In this document: one piece after another, positions 23,744 to 33,330 of the stretch | Layout: every line of letters begins with the position of its first letter | Position numbering within the stretch: the stretch's first letter is position 1 | Source of the DNA: Helicostylum pulchrum | Taxonomy: Eukaryota; Mucoromycota; Mucoromycetes; Mucorales; Mucoraceae | DNA: 64,000 nt | Assembly: GCA_025677825.1 (NCBI GenBank) | Contig: JAIXMO010000062.1 | Span: 1 to 64,000, forward strand | Direction of reading: 5' to 3' | Position numbers and translations under genes: made by a program | Notes under the pieces: generated by a model | What the model saw: the letters and a program-made list of their open reading frames with translations, nothing else | Databases searched by the model: none | Told to the model about the DNA's origin: nothing

Positions 23744-24776
23744 ATGAAGGTCAATAAACAACATAAAACAAATACATTTGTGCCTTGCCCTTACAAACGA
23801 CAACAGCTGGAGTCGAATCATCCCGAAAAGCTGACTAAACCAAACGCATTTGGGTACAACCAGGCATTTTCACTGTTACAAGCTATAGAATTAAATCGAC
23901 GTACTCGATTAAGTAAAAAATGTTTGGGTAAAGTTTGTTATTTATTTGTTATTATATATTTTATATTTATACATTTTTTTTTTATATTTATTTTTTGCTT
24001 TCTTGTTAGCACACTTGGCACTTTATGTTTCGCAAGCATGGGAAGATAAACCTTGTAGAGAAAAGATTCAACAATTATATTATATGATGAGCAATTTATT
24101 AGACACTACCAATATGGACACAAAAGAACCATTTGAAATTGCAATTCAAAAATTTTGTCAAAACTTTATATCGACACCTACTATTTGTCCTAGCGTAACT
24201 TTATTAATTGCTATTAGTTATGTTGAAAGGCTAAATAAGGTATGCTTTTATATATAAACAGAATGAAGATATATGTATTAACTTTTTTTTTGCTGTTTAA
24301 AAAAGAGATACCGTGATTTAAAAGGTACACCAGGATGTGGTTCTCGAATGATTATGGTAGCGTTTATTATGGCGTCGAAATACATACATGATTGTCTTCG
24401 ATTGGTTATATACACGAGTTCTCGAGAACGAAGCCCACACTTTAATCCAACGCCTCATTCGCCTAAAGCACCTGTTCAATTTATTCAAAGTATCCCACCA
24501 TTAACACCCCCTCTTACATCGATTGAGCTATCAGAGAACAAACCGAATACTAATGCAATTGAGGCACTGAAAAACGATAAAGAACGTACTATGAGGATAG
24601 CTAGAATGGAGCAAGAGTTCTTGTTTTTTCTAAATTATGATTTATCTGTACAAGACCCAATACTTTTAGTAAAATGGGCACATAGTTATCAAGTACCTGA
24701 TGAACAAGGCCTTGAAACTGAAGAATATACCTCTGCGGATGAAGGCGATGATGAAATGGATGATGAAGAAGCATAA
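23744..24776 (+). CDS. Cyclin-box protein (PHO80/PCL-like)
   Basis: Three exons, 23744-23927, 24010-24239 and 24306-24776, 294 residues. Cyclin-like helices occupy about residues 35-180: CLGAHLALYVSQAWED, FEIAIQKFCQNFIST, CPSVTLLIAISYVERLNKRY, then GCGSRMIMVAFIMASKYIHD. This order (P....F..FC...L..T.....V.LL.LIYI.RL) is that of Pho80/PCL/CLG1 cyclins. The region after MASKYIHD has a Pro-rich insertion (HFNPTPHSPKAPVQF, IPPLTPPLTS) before the last helix (RMEQEFLFFLNYDLSV), and the C-terminus is strongly acidic. Likely partner is a Pho85/CDK5-like kinase. It lies one gene away from another PCL-type cyclin; the two are too different to be a recent tandem duplication. Confidence 0.75.
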
Positions 24777-25020
24777 ACATTGTATACCTTTTTCACGCAC
24801 ACACTCACTTTTTTTTTTTTGGCTCTACTCTCTTTTATCTCATACTTAATAAAAAAAAAAACTTCTATTGTCACACACTTTTTTCAAATCCTTTTTGTGT
24901 GTATACGTGACTTGTTCAAACTCAACAACAAACGCTTGTTTATTTCTTTTTTTTTTAGCAAGTGCTTTTTCTTTTTTTTTTCCTCTCTCCCCTTGTTTCG
25001 AAAAAGAATACGTTCAAAAA

Positions 25021-26195
25021 ATGAAGATTTATACTGCAGCAGCTTTACTTTCCTTAGCTTCAGCCGTTATGGCTTTTGAAACCACTGTACCTTGTGTTAT
25101 GTGGTCCCCGAGAAAGTAAAGTAAAAAAAAAAAATATAGTTTAGTACGTTTTTTTTTAACTTTTTTTTGTTTTAGCTATGTTCAAAGTTCTGTAAAGACT
25201 AGTAACCAATTGGTCATTAGCAAGTCAGATGCCACTCAAACCATCCTGTCTTCTTTAACTTCTGATATTTGTTCCGCCAAGGTTATTGCTATTGTTAACC
25301 AACCCGAGGTACTTTTAAAAGAAACTTATCTGACACGTCATGAAAACTTATTATATATGTATGTAGATTCACAGCAATGACTTTACACGTACTGGTTTTG
25401 AAGAAGCTTTTAGTAACTTGAAGGTAAAAGAGTTGCGCGTAATTTTTTGTTGTTGTAGATAATAACTTTTTTTTTTTTTGCTCCATCTAGGAACAAAGTA
25501 ACAATGCTCAGTCTCGTTCTCAAATTGAGTATGTTACTAACGGTGTTGATATTGAACAAGTTGCTAAAGAGATTGCTCGTCAATGTGATTCTTCTATTGC
25601 TATTTTAGATGCTTCCGGTAAAATTTCAATTCTTTTTTCGCGATTCCAAAAAATAATCTGACTTTTTTTTTTTAGCTGTTACTTCTGATGATTTAGTTGA
25701 ACAAGGATCACCTATTGTTGCTATTGTCTCTCTTCCTGCTGCTAATGATGATATCAACGTTCTCAAGCAAAACGGTAAGAAGAATGTTTCATAATCTTAA
25801 AAAAAGTGGGGGGTTTTTTTTTGACTGATTTATATATAGACGATTTGTTGGGTGAGTTGATTCAAACTGTTGAAACAAAGGTTGAGAATGATTATGTCAT
25901 TATTTATACTTCTAGCGATGCCAAGGTAAATAACTAGATTTATATATAATATATGTATATAAACTAAAAAAAAAAGAGAATGTAGCCTATTACCACTTCT
26001 CAAACGTTACATCGTCGTGCTCCTGGACCTATCAAGAACTTGCCCATTTTTGCTAAATATCAATTGTTTACACCTGGTGTCTTTATGGTCCTTGGTGTTG
26101 TTTTCCTTCTTTTGTTCATTGCAGGTACTGGTATCACTTGGTTGGTTGGTATTCAAACACCTGTTCGTTTCGAACCAAAGTCAAAGAAGAACTAA
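25021..26195 (+). CDS. BIG1/VOA1-like ER membrane protein
   Basis: Seven exons: 25021-25115, 25176-25308, 25367-25423, 25491-25617, 25676-25774, 25840-25925 and 25986-26195; 268 residues. It has a signal peptide (MKIYTAAALLSLASAVMA), a luminal domain of about 190 residues, and one transmembrane segment near the C-terminus preceded by KYQLFTPGVFM (GVVFLLLFIAGTGITWLVG), ending in a basic cytosolic tail (RFEPKSKKN). The KYQxFTPGxFM + TM signature is that of the Ac45/VOA1/BIG1 family, which acts in the ER in V-ATPase V0 assembly and, for BIG1, affects cell-wall beta-1,6-glucan. Which member is closest cannot be told by eye. The dense exon structure keeps frame throughout. Confidence 0.8.
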
Positions 26196-26264
26196 AAAAT
26201 ATCCCCCCCACACAAGTATATAAACCCTTTTTTTATACATGTATAATAAAAAAAAAAAAGTTTA

Positions 26265-27944
26265 TTATTGTTGATCTATAAAACGAACATTCTCTGCGGT
26301 AAATGAACTATGATATAATGCAACCTCAGTGAATTTAGCGACACTCACTACGGAAGTATCACAACTAGTGACAGCTAAGCCAGCGTATACATCACGAGCT
26401 AATACTAATGGAATGGTTGCTAACGACTCCCAAGTCTCAAGCATACTATCGACGTTTTGAATTTGAGCTTCAAATAAATCGTTGTCTTTGTGTCGAATTA
26501 AACGTAATCGATAAGGTGGAGAAGCACGCATCTTTTTGATAAGTTTTGTAATATTGAAGTTATCATATCTTACTTGAACAAATATACCTTCTGCAGGAGA
26601 AATACCAAGCATGATTAGTGGAGACCCATGTCCTAAATGCTCGCGTATCATGATGCCTGCTTTGGCACATTTGGCAAACGCAGAGTGCGATCGTACAGTG
26701 GCTTCAATCATGCCTTGACTGGAAAAGGGTTGATACACAAATCGAAATGCGTCTCGGTCATTGTCAATATCGGCTCCGGATCCCCATAGTGTAAAAGTGG
26801 TTGCAGAATCGGCAGAGACGGTGCCTGGTAAACCAATACGATTCTCTTGTCCGACATCGATGGTATGCCAATCACCGGGTAAATTAGGATTAGGTGGTGG
26901 TCCTGGTAAAGGGTCTCTGGGATGTGTAAGCTTTGTCTGTAAAAGAGGAGCTAATTTCTTTGCTAGTAGTTCGTGACCAGCATCATTCAAGTGAAGCTAT
27001 TTAAAGTTGTTAGTGTGTATGTATACACTGTATAACATATATAGGCTTACATTATCCTTGTATAAATTAGGTCCGTATCTTATCCAGCCGGTAGTATCAA
27101 TAAAATAAATATGTTGATCTCCATCATGTATCATATCCAAGACAGATTGTTGCGAAGGATGAAACATATCACCTAAAGGTTCGGACAAGATAAATATAGG
27201 AGCTGTTTCATATAAAGTGTTGCGAATCTTTGTTAAAAAGGCATTTAAGGTTTCTCTATAATGATTACTGGAATAAGAAGCAGCAGCGTCATTAGCACCT
27301 AACAAAACGACGACACTCCACGGTATATTCTCTGTTTCGGAAAGAGTCCAATCAAAATACTTTTGATCCATACCGTCGATCAGAGTGGCATTTTTATAAG
27401 CTACAAATGTGTGTTCTAAACCTAATATTTTACTGGTGACCCAAGCAAAACTTGTAAAGAGTGTACGGGTGGATTCAATACCAAGCGTGGAATCATGACC
27501 GACAAATTCAACAAGTGGATTCACTTGCTTTTTCGGTGGTACTGTGGAAGCGGAATCGTCCAAGATAATGGTGGTGAGACAAATGTGTACTTGAGATGGA
27601 TCAATACTGGTGGCCATGACAGTAAGTTCATGTGGACCGTCGTCAAGTAAACCTTGTGGTACTAAATCAAGTGGAGTGGTAGTAGAGGTGTTTGTAAAGT
27701 TGTAGTCTTGTCCGTTAATGGTGACGGCAAGTGATGTAGGTTGACCAAGTTGTAGTTTTATAAATCGGGTGTGTTGCAATGTAACCTTAAAATAAGCACC
27801 GGGCCAACCACTTTGGATATCTTTGGTGGTATTATGCCAGCGACCTATGTATTGAATATTTGGGTCTCGAAAAGAAATTTCTTTATTGGCATATACTAGT
27901 GTTGTAAAGGTATAATATAATAATAGTGTATGTAATAATTTCAT
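26265..27944 (-). CDS. Secreted SGNH-type esterase with C-terminal jelly-roll domain
   Basis: Two exons, 27944-27051 and 26996-26265, 541 residues. The start at 27944 was chosen because it gives a clean signal peptide (MKLLHTLLLYYTFTTLVYA). Residues about 25-130 form a beta-rich N-terminal domain as in CE2-type esterases; 140-320 is the SGNH hydrolase. Block III is VVLLGANDAA and block V is DNLHLNDAGH across the intron. Block I reads VEFVGHDSTLG, where the canonical GDS is replaced by G-H-D-S, one residue longer; this may affect catalysis or be a lineage variant. Residues about 350-541 resemble a DUF1349/concanavalin-like carbohydrate-binding fold (TTFTLWGSGADI, FRFVYQP, KAGIMIRE). Likely deacetylates cell-wall or plant polysaccharide; the substrate is inference. 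Confidence 0.75.
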
Positions 27945-28155
27945 TTTTTTTCTTTTTCTTTTTGGGAAGAGAAAAAAAAAAGAAGAGAAAGAACAATACA
28001 AGTCAATCTACGACTAAAAAGGTTAATTATCTCTCCTTGGGGGTGGTGTGTTTAATGATGGTTCTTTTAAATATCCGCTTTTTTTTTTTTAATCTTATAC
28101 GAGGTTTCTCACTTTGTTTTATTTACATTTTGTGTAATTGTATAAGATATATATT
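27945..28155. other. Short spacer upstream of the esterase gene
   Basis: Polypurine/polypyrimidine-rich promoter segment. No gene seen. Confidence 0.4.
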
Positions 28156-28726
28156 TTAGATATTATACATTTCACTCCAACCAAGCTCTAATGATCCAGT
28201 ATAGCCTCCTTGATCCAAGTCTTGTCCTACATCGTGCGGTATAAATTCGGAACATGACATGGAACTAGGTGTCTGCAATACTTCATCTTCATCCGTATAA
28301 TCGTCTTCCATGACCGTATCTTCCATCATTGGCGATGGTGTATTGGCCATATTAGCGGTTGCGCTCGCTGACAATATGAAATTTGGCTTATAGTCTGGCG
28401 ATGCGTAGGTTATTGCTGGCATATTTTGCAATAATAGTAAATTTGGTACAGGACTATGAATGAATTGCGTGCGCTTTGATGATTTCTATTGTATTTAAGT
28501 TAGTAGTTAATTTATATATGAGACAATAAAAATTTTGTTGTCCTCTTCGTTTTTTCTTTATATATACCTCCTCTTGATCAGTAGTATCTAATTTACGCTT
28601 TGAAGCAGTAAATTGATTATGTGGCACAGAGTTGATATTTGCAGCTACAAGATATATGCGTTTAAGGAACCTTGATGCCAAAAAAGAACTAAGTTTGAGG
28701 GTGCGTTACTTACTAGTATAGTCCAT
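28156..28726 (-). CDS. Small Ser/Asp-rich protein, function unknown
   Basis: Three exons, 28726-28714, 28644-28568 and 28485-28156, 139 residues, built from splice signals and frame continuity. The first exon has only four codons (MDYT) plus one base. The product has basic clusters near the start (ASKRKLD, KSSKRTQF) that could be a bipartite nuclear localisation signal, then a Ser/Met/Asp-rich, acidic, disordered-looking region (MMEDTVMEDDYTDEDEVL). No domain recognised. A small transcriptional regulator is possible but unproven. Confidence 0.55.
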
Positions 28727-30015
28727 TGTAATTTTTTTTTTAAATAAACGAGTCTCTTGGGATTAATTGAGCGCGTTTTTAAAAAAAAATATGTTATGTA
28801 AAAGAGAAGGAAGAAAAAAAGTGGAGAAACAAACTAAACCAAGTATGTTTTTTTTTTAAAAAAAAACCGTTAAACAACAGTCACCTTTTTTCATTTATGT
28901 GTCTCAACAAACAATAATATCCCTTTTTTGTGTGTTTAAACTTATTAAAACAGATGTACACACAATCTTCTTTGACTATTGGTCAATAAAATACTTTCCC
29001 CCCCCCCCCCCCCTCCTTTTTTTTTCATCAGTACTCCCTAAGCCAAAGCGTCAAAAGAGGAAAACATCTGCGATAGATAACACTTAAAAAACGGAACTTC
29101 TTCCATACAACACAGTTTTTATGCACGCGCGTGTTGACAGTAAAGCTCTACCCCATCCTTTTTTAATTATGCGCATTTTACTAATGTTTTATCTAACTAG
29201 GAACTGGATAATAATTTACTGCACGAAAAAAAAAAGACGCGTAAAACTGGGTTTGCTATTGCTTTATTTTCATACTGGTATCTTCAACACTTTCCTCAAC
29301 TATCTTCTTGACGAACCCAAATATTCTTGTGAATGACAAGCTAGCTATTTAGGACTAAATAATATAAATAATTATGGCAGGACAAGAATGATGGGTAATA
29401 GTATGTATTATTATGATTTGACCCGATCAATCTTGTGTTCTGCTTGATTCCCTTATTTCTGTATATAGCGGATGCTAATCTTGTTCGTTGTAGCCCGGAC
29501 ACGCCGTTTAGGTACAGAAATAAGCACGGTTATGATGACAGCAATCCGGTCTCTTCCTGTATGTGGTGAAATCACCACATAAAATAAATATAATTAATAT
29601 AATCGATGATTCATCGATTATAAAACATAACATAAGTAAAATAACACTGGATCTAGTATAAAAGTCATTAAAGCCAATCTAAGTGTAACAATCAATCACC
29701 ACTATTAAAATTAGTATAAATAACAAACGAAAGTTTGCAATCCCTTTTACCGCGATTGATTTTACACAAAAGAATAAGAAATAAACGTTATCACATCTTT
29801 AATCTTATTCCTCCTGTTTTATTAATTTTTCCGTGTCAAATCTAAAAGTATTTTTCCACACTATATATATGTAAGTTAAAGCATACGGAGCTATAAGACT
29901 GCCAGGTAATTAATCGTAAAGTGATCTATTAGTACTACTCAAACATGATTTGTGGGGAATGAACTTAACTCTTTGTCTTGCCTAAGGTCAGAACCTCATA
30001 GCCCTTTGAAAAATT
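28727..30015. other. Gene-poor spacer
   Basis: Start of an 8-kb gene-poor region. A C16 homopolymer lies at about 28998-29013. Around 29557-29640 there are two palindromic motifs (ggtgaaatcacc; taatcgatgattcatcgatta). A TATAAATAA-type box (about 29714) followed by AATAAA-like sequence (about 29780) is LTR-like but no second copy is present. No supported gene. Confidence 0.4.
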
Positions 30016-30245
30016 CTATAAGTAGGATCGATGCAAACCATGCGCACAAGAATCGATGACTGTCCACCCTTGGTACATTTTGATTTTACCATAAGTAGTC
30101 GGGTTGAACCGAACAAAAGTCTTGTCCTTATTCTTAACAGTAATAGCCACGATTCCAGCAGCAAATAAGGGAAGTAAGAAGGCACTGACCACAATACGAG
30201 AAACCAGAGCTGTTGAAGCTGTAGGACAAATTCGCGCATTCTGTG
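30016..30245 (-). pseudogene. Unidentified coding fragment with one membrane segment
   Basis: The complement has an open frame ending in TAG at 30016. It starts near ARICPTASTALVSRIVVS, has a hydrophobic segment (AFLLPLFAAGIVAITV) and then KNKDKTFVRFNPTTYGKIK. Codon composition and residue pattern look like real protein rather than chance. I found no start codon in frame and do not recognise the family. Best read as a truncated exon of a decayed gene. Confidence 0.3.
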
Positions 30246-30500
30246 CTCACACTTTTTTTATAGCATCACATCTGTCCTTTCAGGTAAATATTAGATTGTT
30301 TTTTTCAGTAAATCGGTGAGAGCTACTTCTACTACATGGTAACCCTTTATGAAGAATCAACAAGTAAATGGACATTCATTCAGCTGGGAAAAAAAATTGT
30401 TTTCGGAGGTTTAAAAACAGACGACGCATTCTCGATTGTTTTACGGGAAGAACAATGAAGTGGTTCATATTTCGTTGCTCTTCTTTTACCACAATTAAAT

Positions 30501-30713
30501 ATGGGGAAAAAGGCATTAAACTCGATTGCTTTCAAGGAGCTTGAAAAAAGCCCGTCTTTAGATTACTTCGTATTTGCTGGAGCCAAGAATAGGAACGTTT
30601 CTAGTATTAACGTGACGTACTCGATTATACTGGAGAAAATCGTAAAAAAAGGCAACCAAACTCAAAAAAGGATTGCAAGGCGACAACAAGACTTGTTTGC
30701 TGTAAATATTTGA
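30501..30713 (+). other. Unidentified short open frame
   Basis: 70 codons from an ATG (MGKKALNSIAFKELEKSPS) to TGA. Composition is protein-like (balanced charged and hydrophobic residues), but there is no recognisable motif and it borders a decayed LINE on the other strand. Could be an exon of one of the lineage-specific families nearby. Confidence 0.25.
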
Positions 30714-31330
30714 CCGACGGATAGGAAATTTGATGATATTGACTTACTACCGCGGGGCGCAATCATTAGTCTATTCACTCTGTTCAACCTGAGTAGGAGG
30801 GAGCCAAGAAGAACCTGGAAGTGGATCTTCGGGAATGTTTTTTGATGGAAGACACAGCGTGTCGATGAGCCATAAAATAGTAAGGGGGGCGGACCAAAAA
30901 TCTGGGGGGCCTTTCTTTGAGTTGGTTGGAAGGCTGGACAATGCATGATCGATACGATTGACATTGGGGGGAGAACGAAGAAGGGAGTCAAAGAGAGAAG
31001 AATCAATAGCGCGACAAGTTAGGAAATGATTTCGAGAAATCAAAGCACCAAGGTCTTGACACGGACACTCTTCACGATTGAGGAGAGAGCCCTTCTTCTC
31101 AAGAATTTCTTCCGTGATTACTATCAAGATAATTTTGATAAACATCGCGTCCAATGTGCCTCTAATGGTAAAAAGGTTCTCCTTCGGGCATGTCGTCCCT
31201 GTACCCATCTACCTGACCCAGTGCTATTCCTTCCAATGAATACAGATACTCGTAGTCGTTTGGTCCGCTGGCGCTTAGGCAGGTTCACTGCAATGTCTCA
31301 GGAGATTACTAATGACTTATAGTGAATTTC
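30714..31330 (-). mobile_element. Decayed LINE retrotransposon, 3' coding end
   Basis: Complement reads, with frameshifts and stops, as the C-terminal part of a Jockey/L1-type ORF2. Visible pieces: NLPKRQRTKRLRVSVFIG, then EECPCQDLGALISRNHFLTC (a CxC-H-C zinc-knuckle arrangement), NRIDHALSSLPT and FWSAPLTILWLIDTLCL. The zinc-knuckle followed by a short helical tail is the usual end of fungal LINE reverse-transcriptase ORFs. The element is 5'-truncated and dead. Confidence 0.6.
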
Positions 31331-31470
31331 CCGACGATCACCATTTCGATCCTCACCTACACAATGATTACGATTTTATACATGATATAGTCTTCCATTT
31401 GTAACTATTGTTTTGGTGCTGCTCACCTTTTATGTACAACACTAATTTGTTTTGCTTATTCACTAGCTTA
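31331..31470. other. Short spacer
   Basis: No feature seen. Confidence 0.3.
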
Positions 31471-31860
31471 AAATTATGCGAAAGTCCAATAAATCCTATT
31501 GGTCAAACGCTAAGAGAGCGCACTGCTGCCACTTGGACTTCTTTTCCGATAATCAATCATCTTTTTTTACAATTTCAAGATTTGATTGAGCAAAAATGGT
31601 AACTTTTTTTCTTTCTTTCTTTCTGCCTTTGTTATTTGGTCATATAGGATTGAGGTACTCCACGAGGATTTGGATGATACAAAAATTGACGGCTCTTGAA
31701 AGAGAAAGTAAATCAATGGTATTGATAATAGAACTTGCTGGAGGAATTAATACCAACACCGAAGCCAAACTTGAGAGTGATTGCTTGAAGATATACAAAA
31801 ATGACATGAAATCCTTAAAAAAAAATACCAAAAAAAAAAGTATATACTGTGGAATTTGAC
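31471..31860 (+). pseudogene. Possible diverged relative of the 49930-51644 gene family
   Basis: Two pieces: an open frame to 31602 (GQTLRERTAATWTSFP, then HLFLQFQDLIEQKW) and, after a GT/AG-like gap (about 31598-31646), EVLHEDLDDTKIDGS in one frame and SKSMVLIIELAGGINTNTEA plus SDCLKIYKNDMKSL in another. The second has the same layout as exon 6 of the 49930 gene (hydrophobic strand, Glu-x-Ala, then a Lys-rich helix containing K-I/T-Y-x-N/S). A frameshift separates the parts. Similarity is weak and read by eye. Confidence 0.3.
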
Positions 31861-32694
31861 TTCAAATGATACGGATAAAATTAATGAAAAAAGACTTGGG
31901 GTACTTTTTATTTCAAAATAGAACTGAAGAAACTCTCTTAACTAAACTACATGGCCTTTTTATATAAATCCTGAATATCCTAATTATATTTTAAAAGGCT
32001 ATCATTTCCGATAGGTTAAATCATCTATACCCGATTCTATCTGCTTTTGAATGAGGGGTTCTACTCGTAAGAATTGACTCCCATCTTCCCGTGGATCCAT
32101 TGATAAGGTTTTATTAGGATTATTGTAGTATTTATTTATTCCTTTTGATTATCTATATATTATTTATATATAGATGTCACAAATACAACATATACTATTC
32201 TTTATCAACGTAAGTAAAAATACTATGCTATCGGAATTCAGATGAAACTAAATCGCACTAAACAGAAAACACCATGTTTTTCGAAAGCTTAACAGTATAT
32301 AATCAATATTATGTAAGAGAAAGATACTTGAAACAAAACATCTAGGGATATCAAATCGTTTGCCTCGCATTTACCAACTTTACTTTCTTGGCGTCAAGCT
32401 ATCATTAATTTAGCAGAGTGATTTTTTTTTTTCTTTTTGCTTTTGATATATTTTATTTTTTTAATAAAATGCGCCGATCATATTAGTTTTTTTTATAAAA
32501 CAACATTAGATATATTCTAAGTGCATATTATACTACCGTTGCTCTCTTTGAAAGAGTATAAGTATATGTAAAAGGAAAGGAAAATAAAAAACTGATAAAA
32601 TAGGAATTCTTGGATACAATGTTTACCAAATAACGCGTATGGATTGAGTACATTTAAAAAATTGCCGTATAAATAAATAAAACCCTCTATTTTT
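31861..32694. other. Gene-poor spacer
   Basis: AT-rich DNA without supported genes. Confidence 0.35.
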
Positions 32695-32768
32695 ATCATT
32701 TTCTTTTTATCATTTTCTTTTTATCGTTTCTTTTTATTGTTTTCTTTTTATCGTTTTCTTTTCATCAG
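32695..32768. repeat. 14-bp tandem repeat, about 5 units
   Basis: Units of the form ATCATTTTCTTTTT repeated about five times with substitutions (ATCATT, ATCATT, ATCG-T, ATTGTT, ATCGTT). T-rich minisatellite in otherwise unassigned DNA. Confidence 0.75.
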
Positions 32769-32879
32769 TCTTTTTTTTTACTATGAACCCACATACAAGT
32801 AAGTATATTTTATACGTGAATATCTTTTTAAAATGAGAGTATCTCTTATCTCTCATATTTATTAAGTAGCTCGTTTATT

Positions 32880-33047
32880 TCTCATGCGGTATAGTTACTG
32901 TCTCTGCAAACTGATACGGTTCCTCTTATGGAGCTACGACATAAAGAGTACTTACTAACAAGTGCTCTAAATGTTCTTCTCTCCGATTGCTATGCTGTAA
33001 AAGTACTTTAAAAAAAGCAGTGCTCCCTCTTTCTTTTAAAACACCAT
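32880..33047 (-). repeat. Dispersed repeat, short diverged copy
   Basis: Contains the core AACTGATACGGTTC also found at 7133-7146 (in copy 1 of the repeat), followed by an imperfect match to the CTTGGAGC segment. The complement has a GCTCC..AAGAGGAACCG block. Shorter and more decayed than the 6.9-kb and 57.9-kb copies. Confidence 0.35.
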
Positions 33048-33330
33048 ATGAAAGAGTATAAGCACCTGACCTCAAAAGACAATTTTTTTGTTGACAACCC
33101 TCTGTCCAATTGGACGCTAAACGAATATATAGCTTATAAAAGCAAATCACGCGCAACAGGAAGTAGAAAGACCTTGGAACATAGCTTCGCTCAAGAAGTT
33201 AATAACATTCGGACTTCTTCTAAAGCCGATGAAAGAATAAAGGAGGCTCTAAGAAAAAAATTAAAACCTTCTAATGAAGGAAAAGAGGTATTTAAAAAGA
33301 CATTTAAGAAAAAAAAATTTGTCTATTAAC
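33048..33330 (+). other. Lineage-specific coding fragment (KEALKKKL family), copy 1
   Basis: Open frame of 93 codons. The C-terminal part, RTSSKADERIKEALRKKL then SNEGKEVFKKTFKKKK, has a close protein-level relative on the complement of 53880-53995 (KVDARVKEALKKKL then SDEGKEVFKKKFKK). Downstream DNA is also conserved (ctattaacagYtacattatgtttt). Such a charged helical C-terminus with conserved coding frame in two diverged copies suggests a real gene family, but the function is unknown and the 5' part of the gene is not recognised. Confidence 0.4.
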
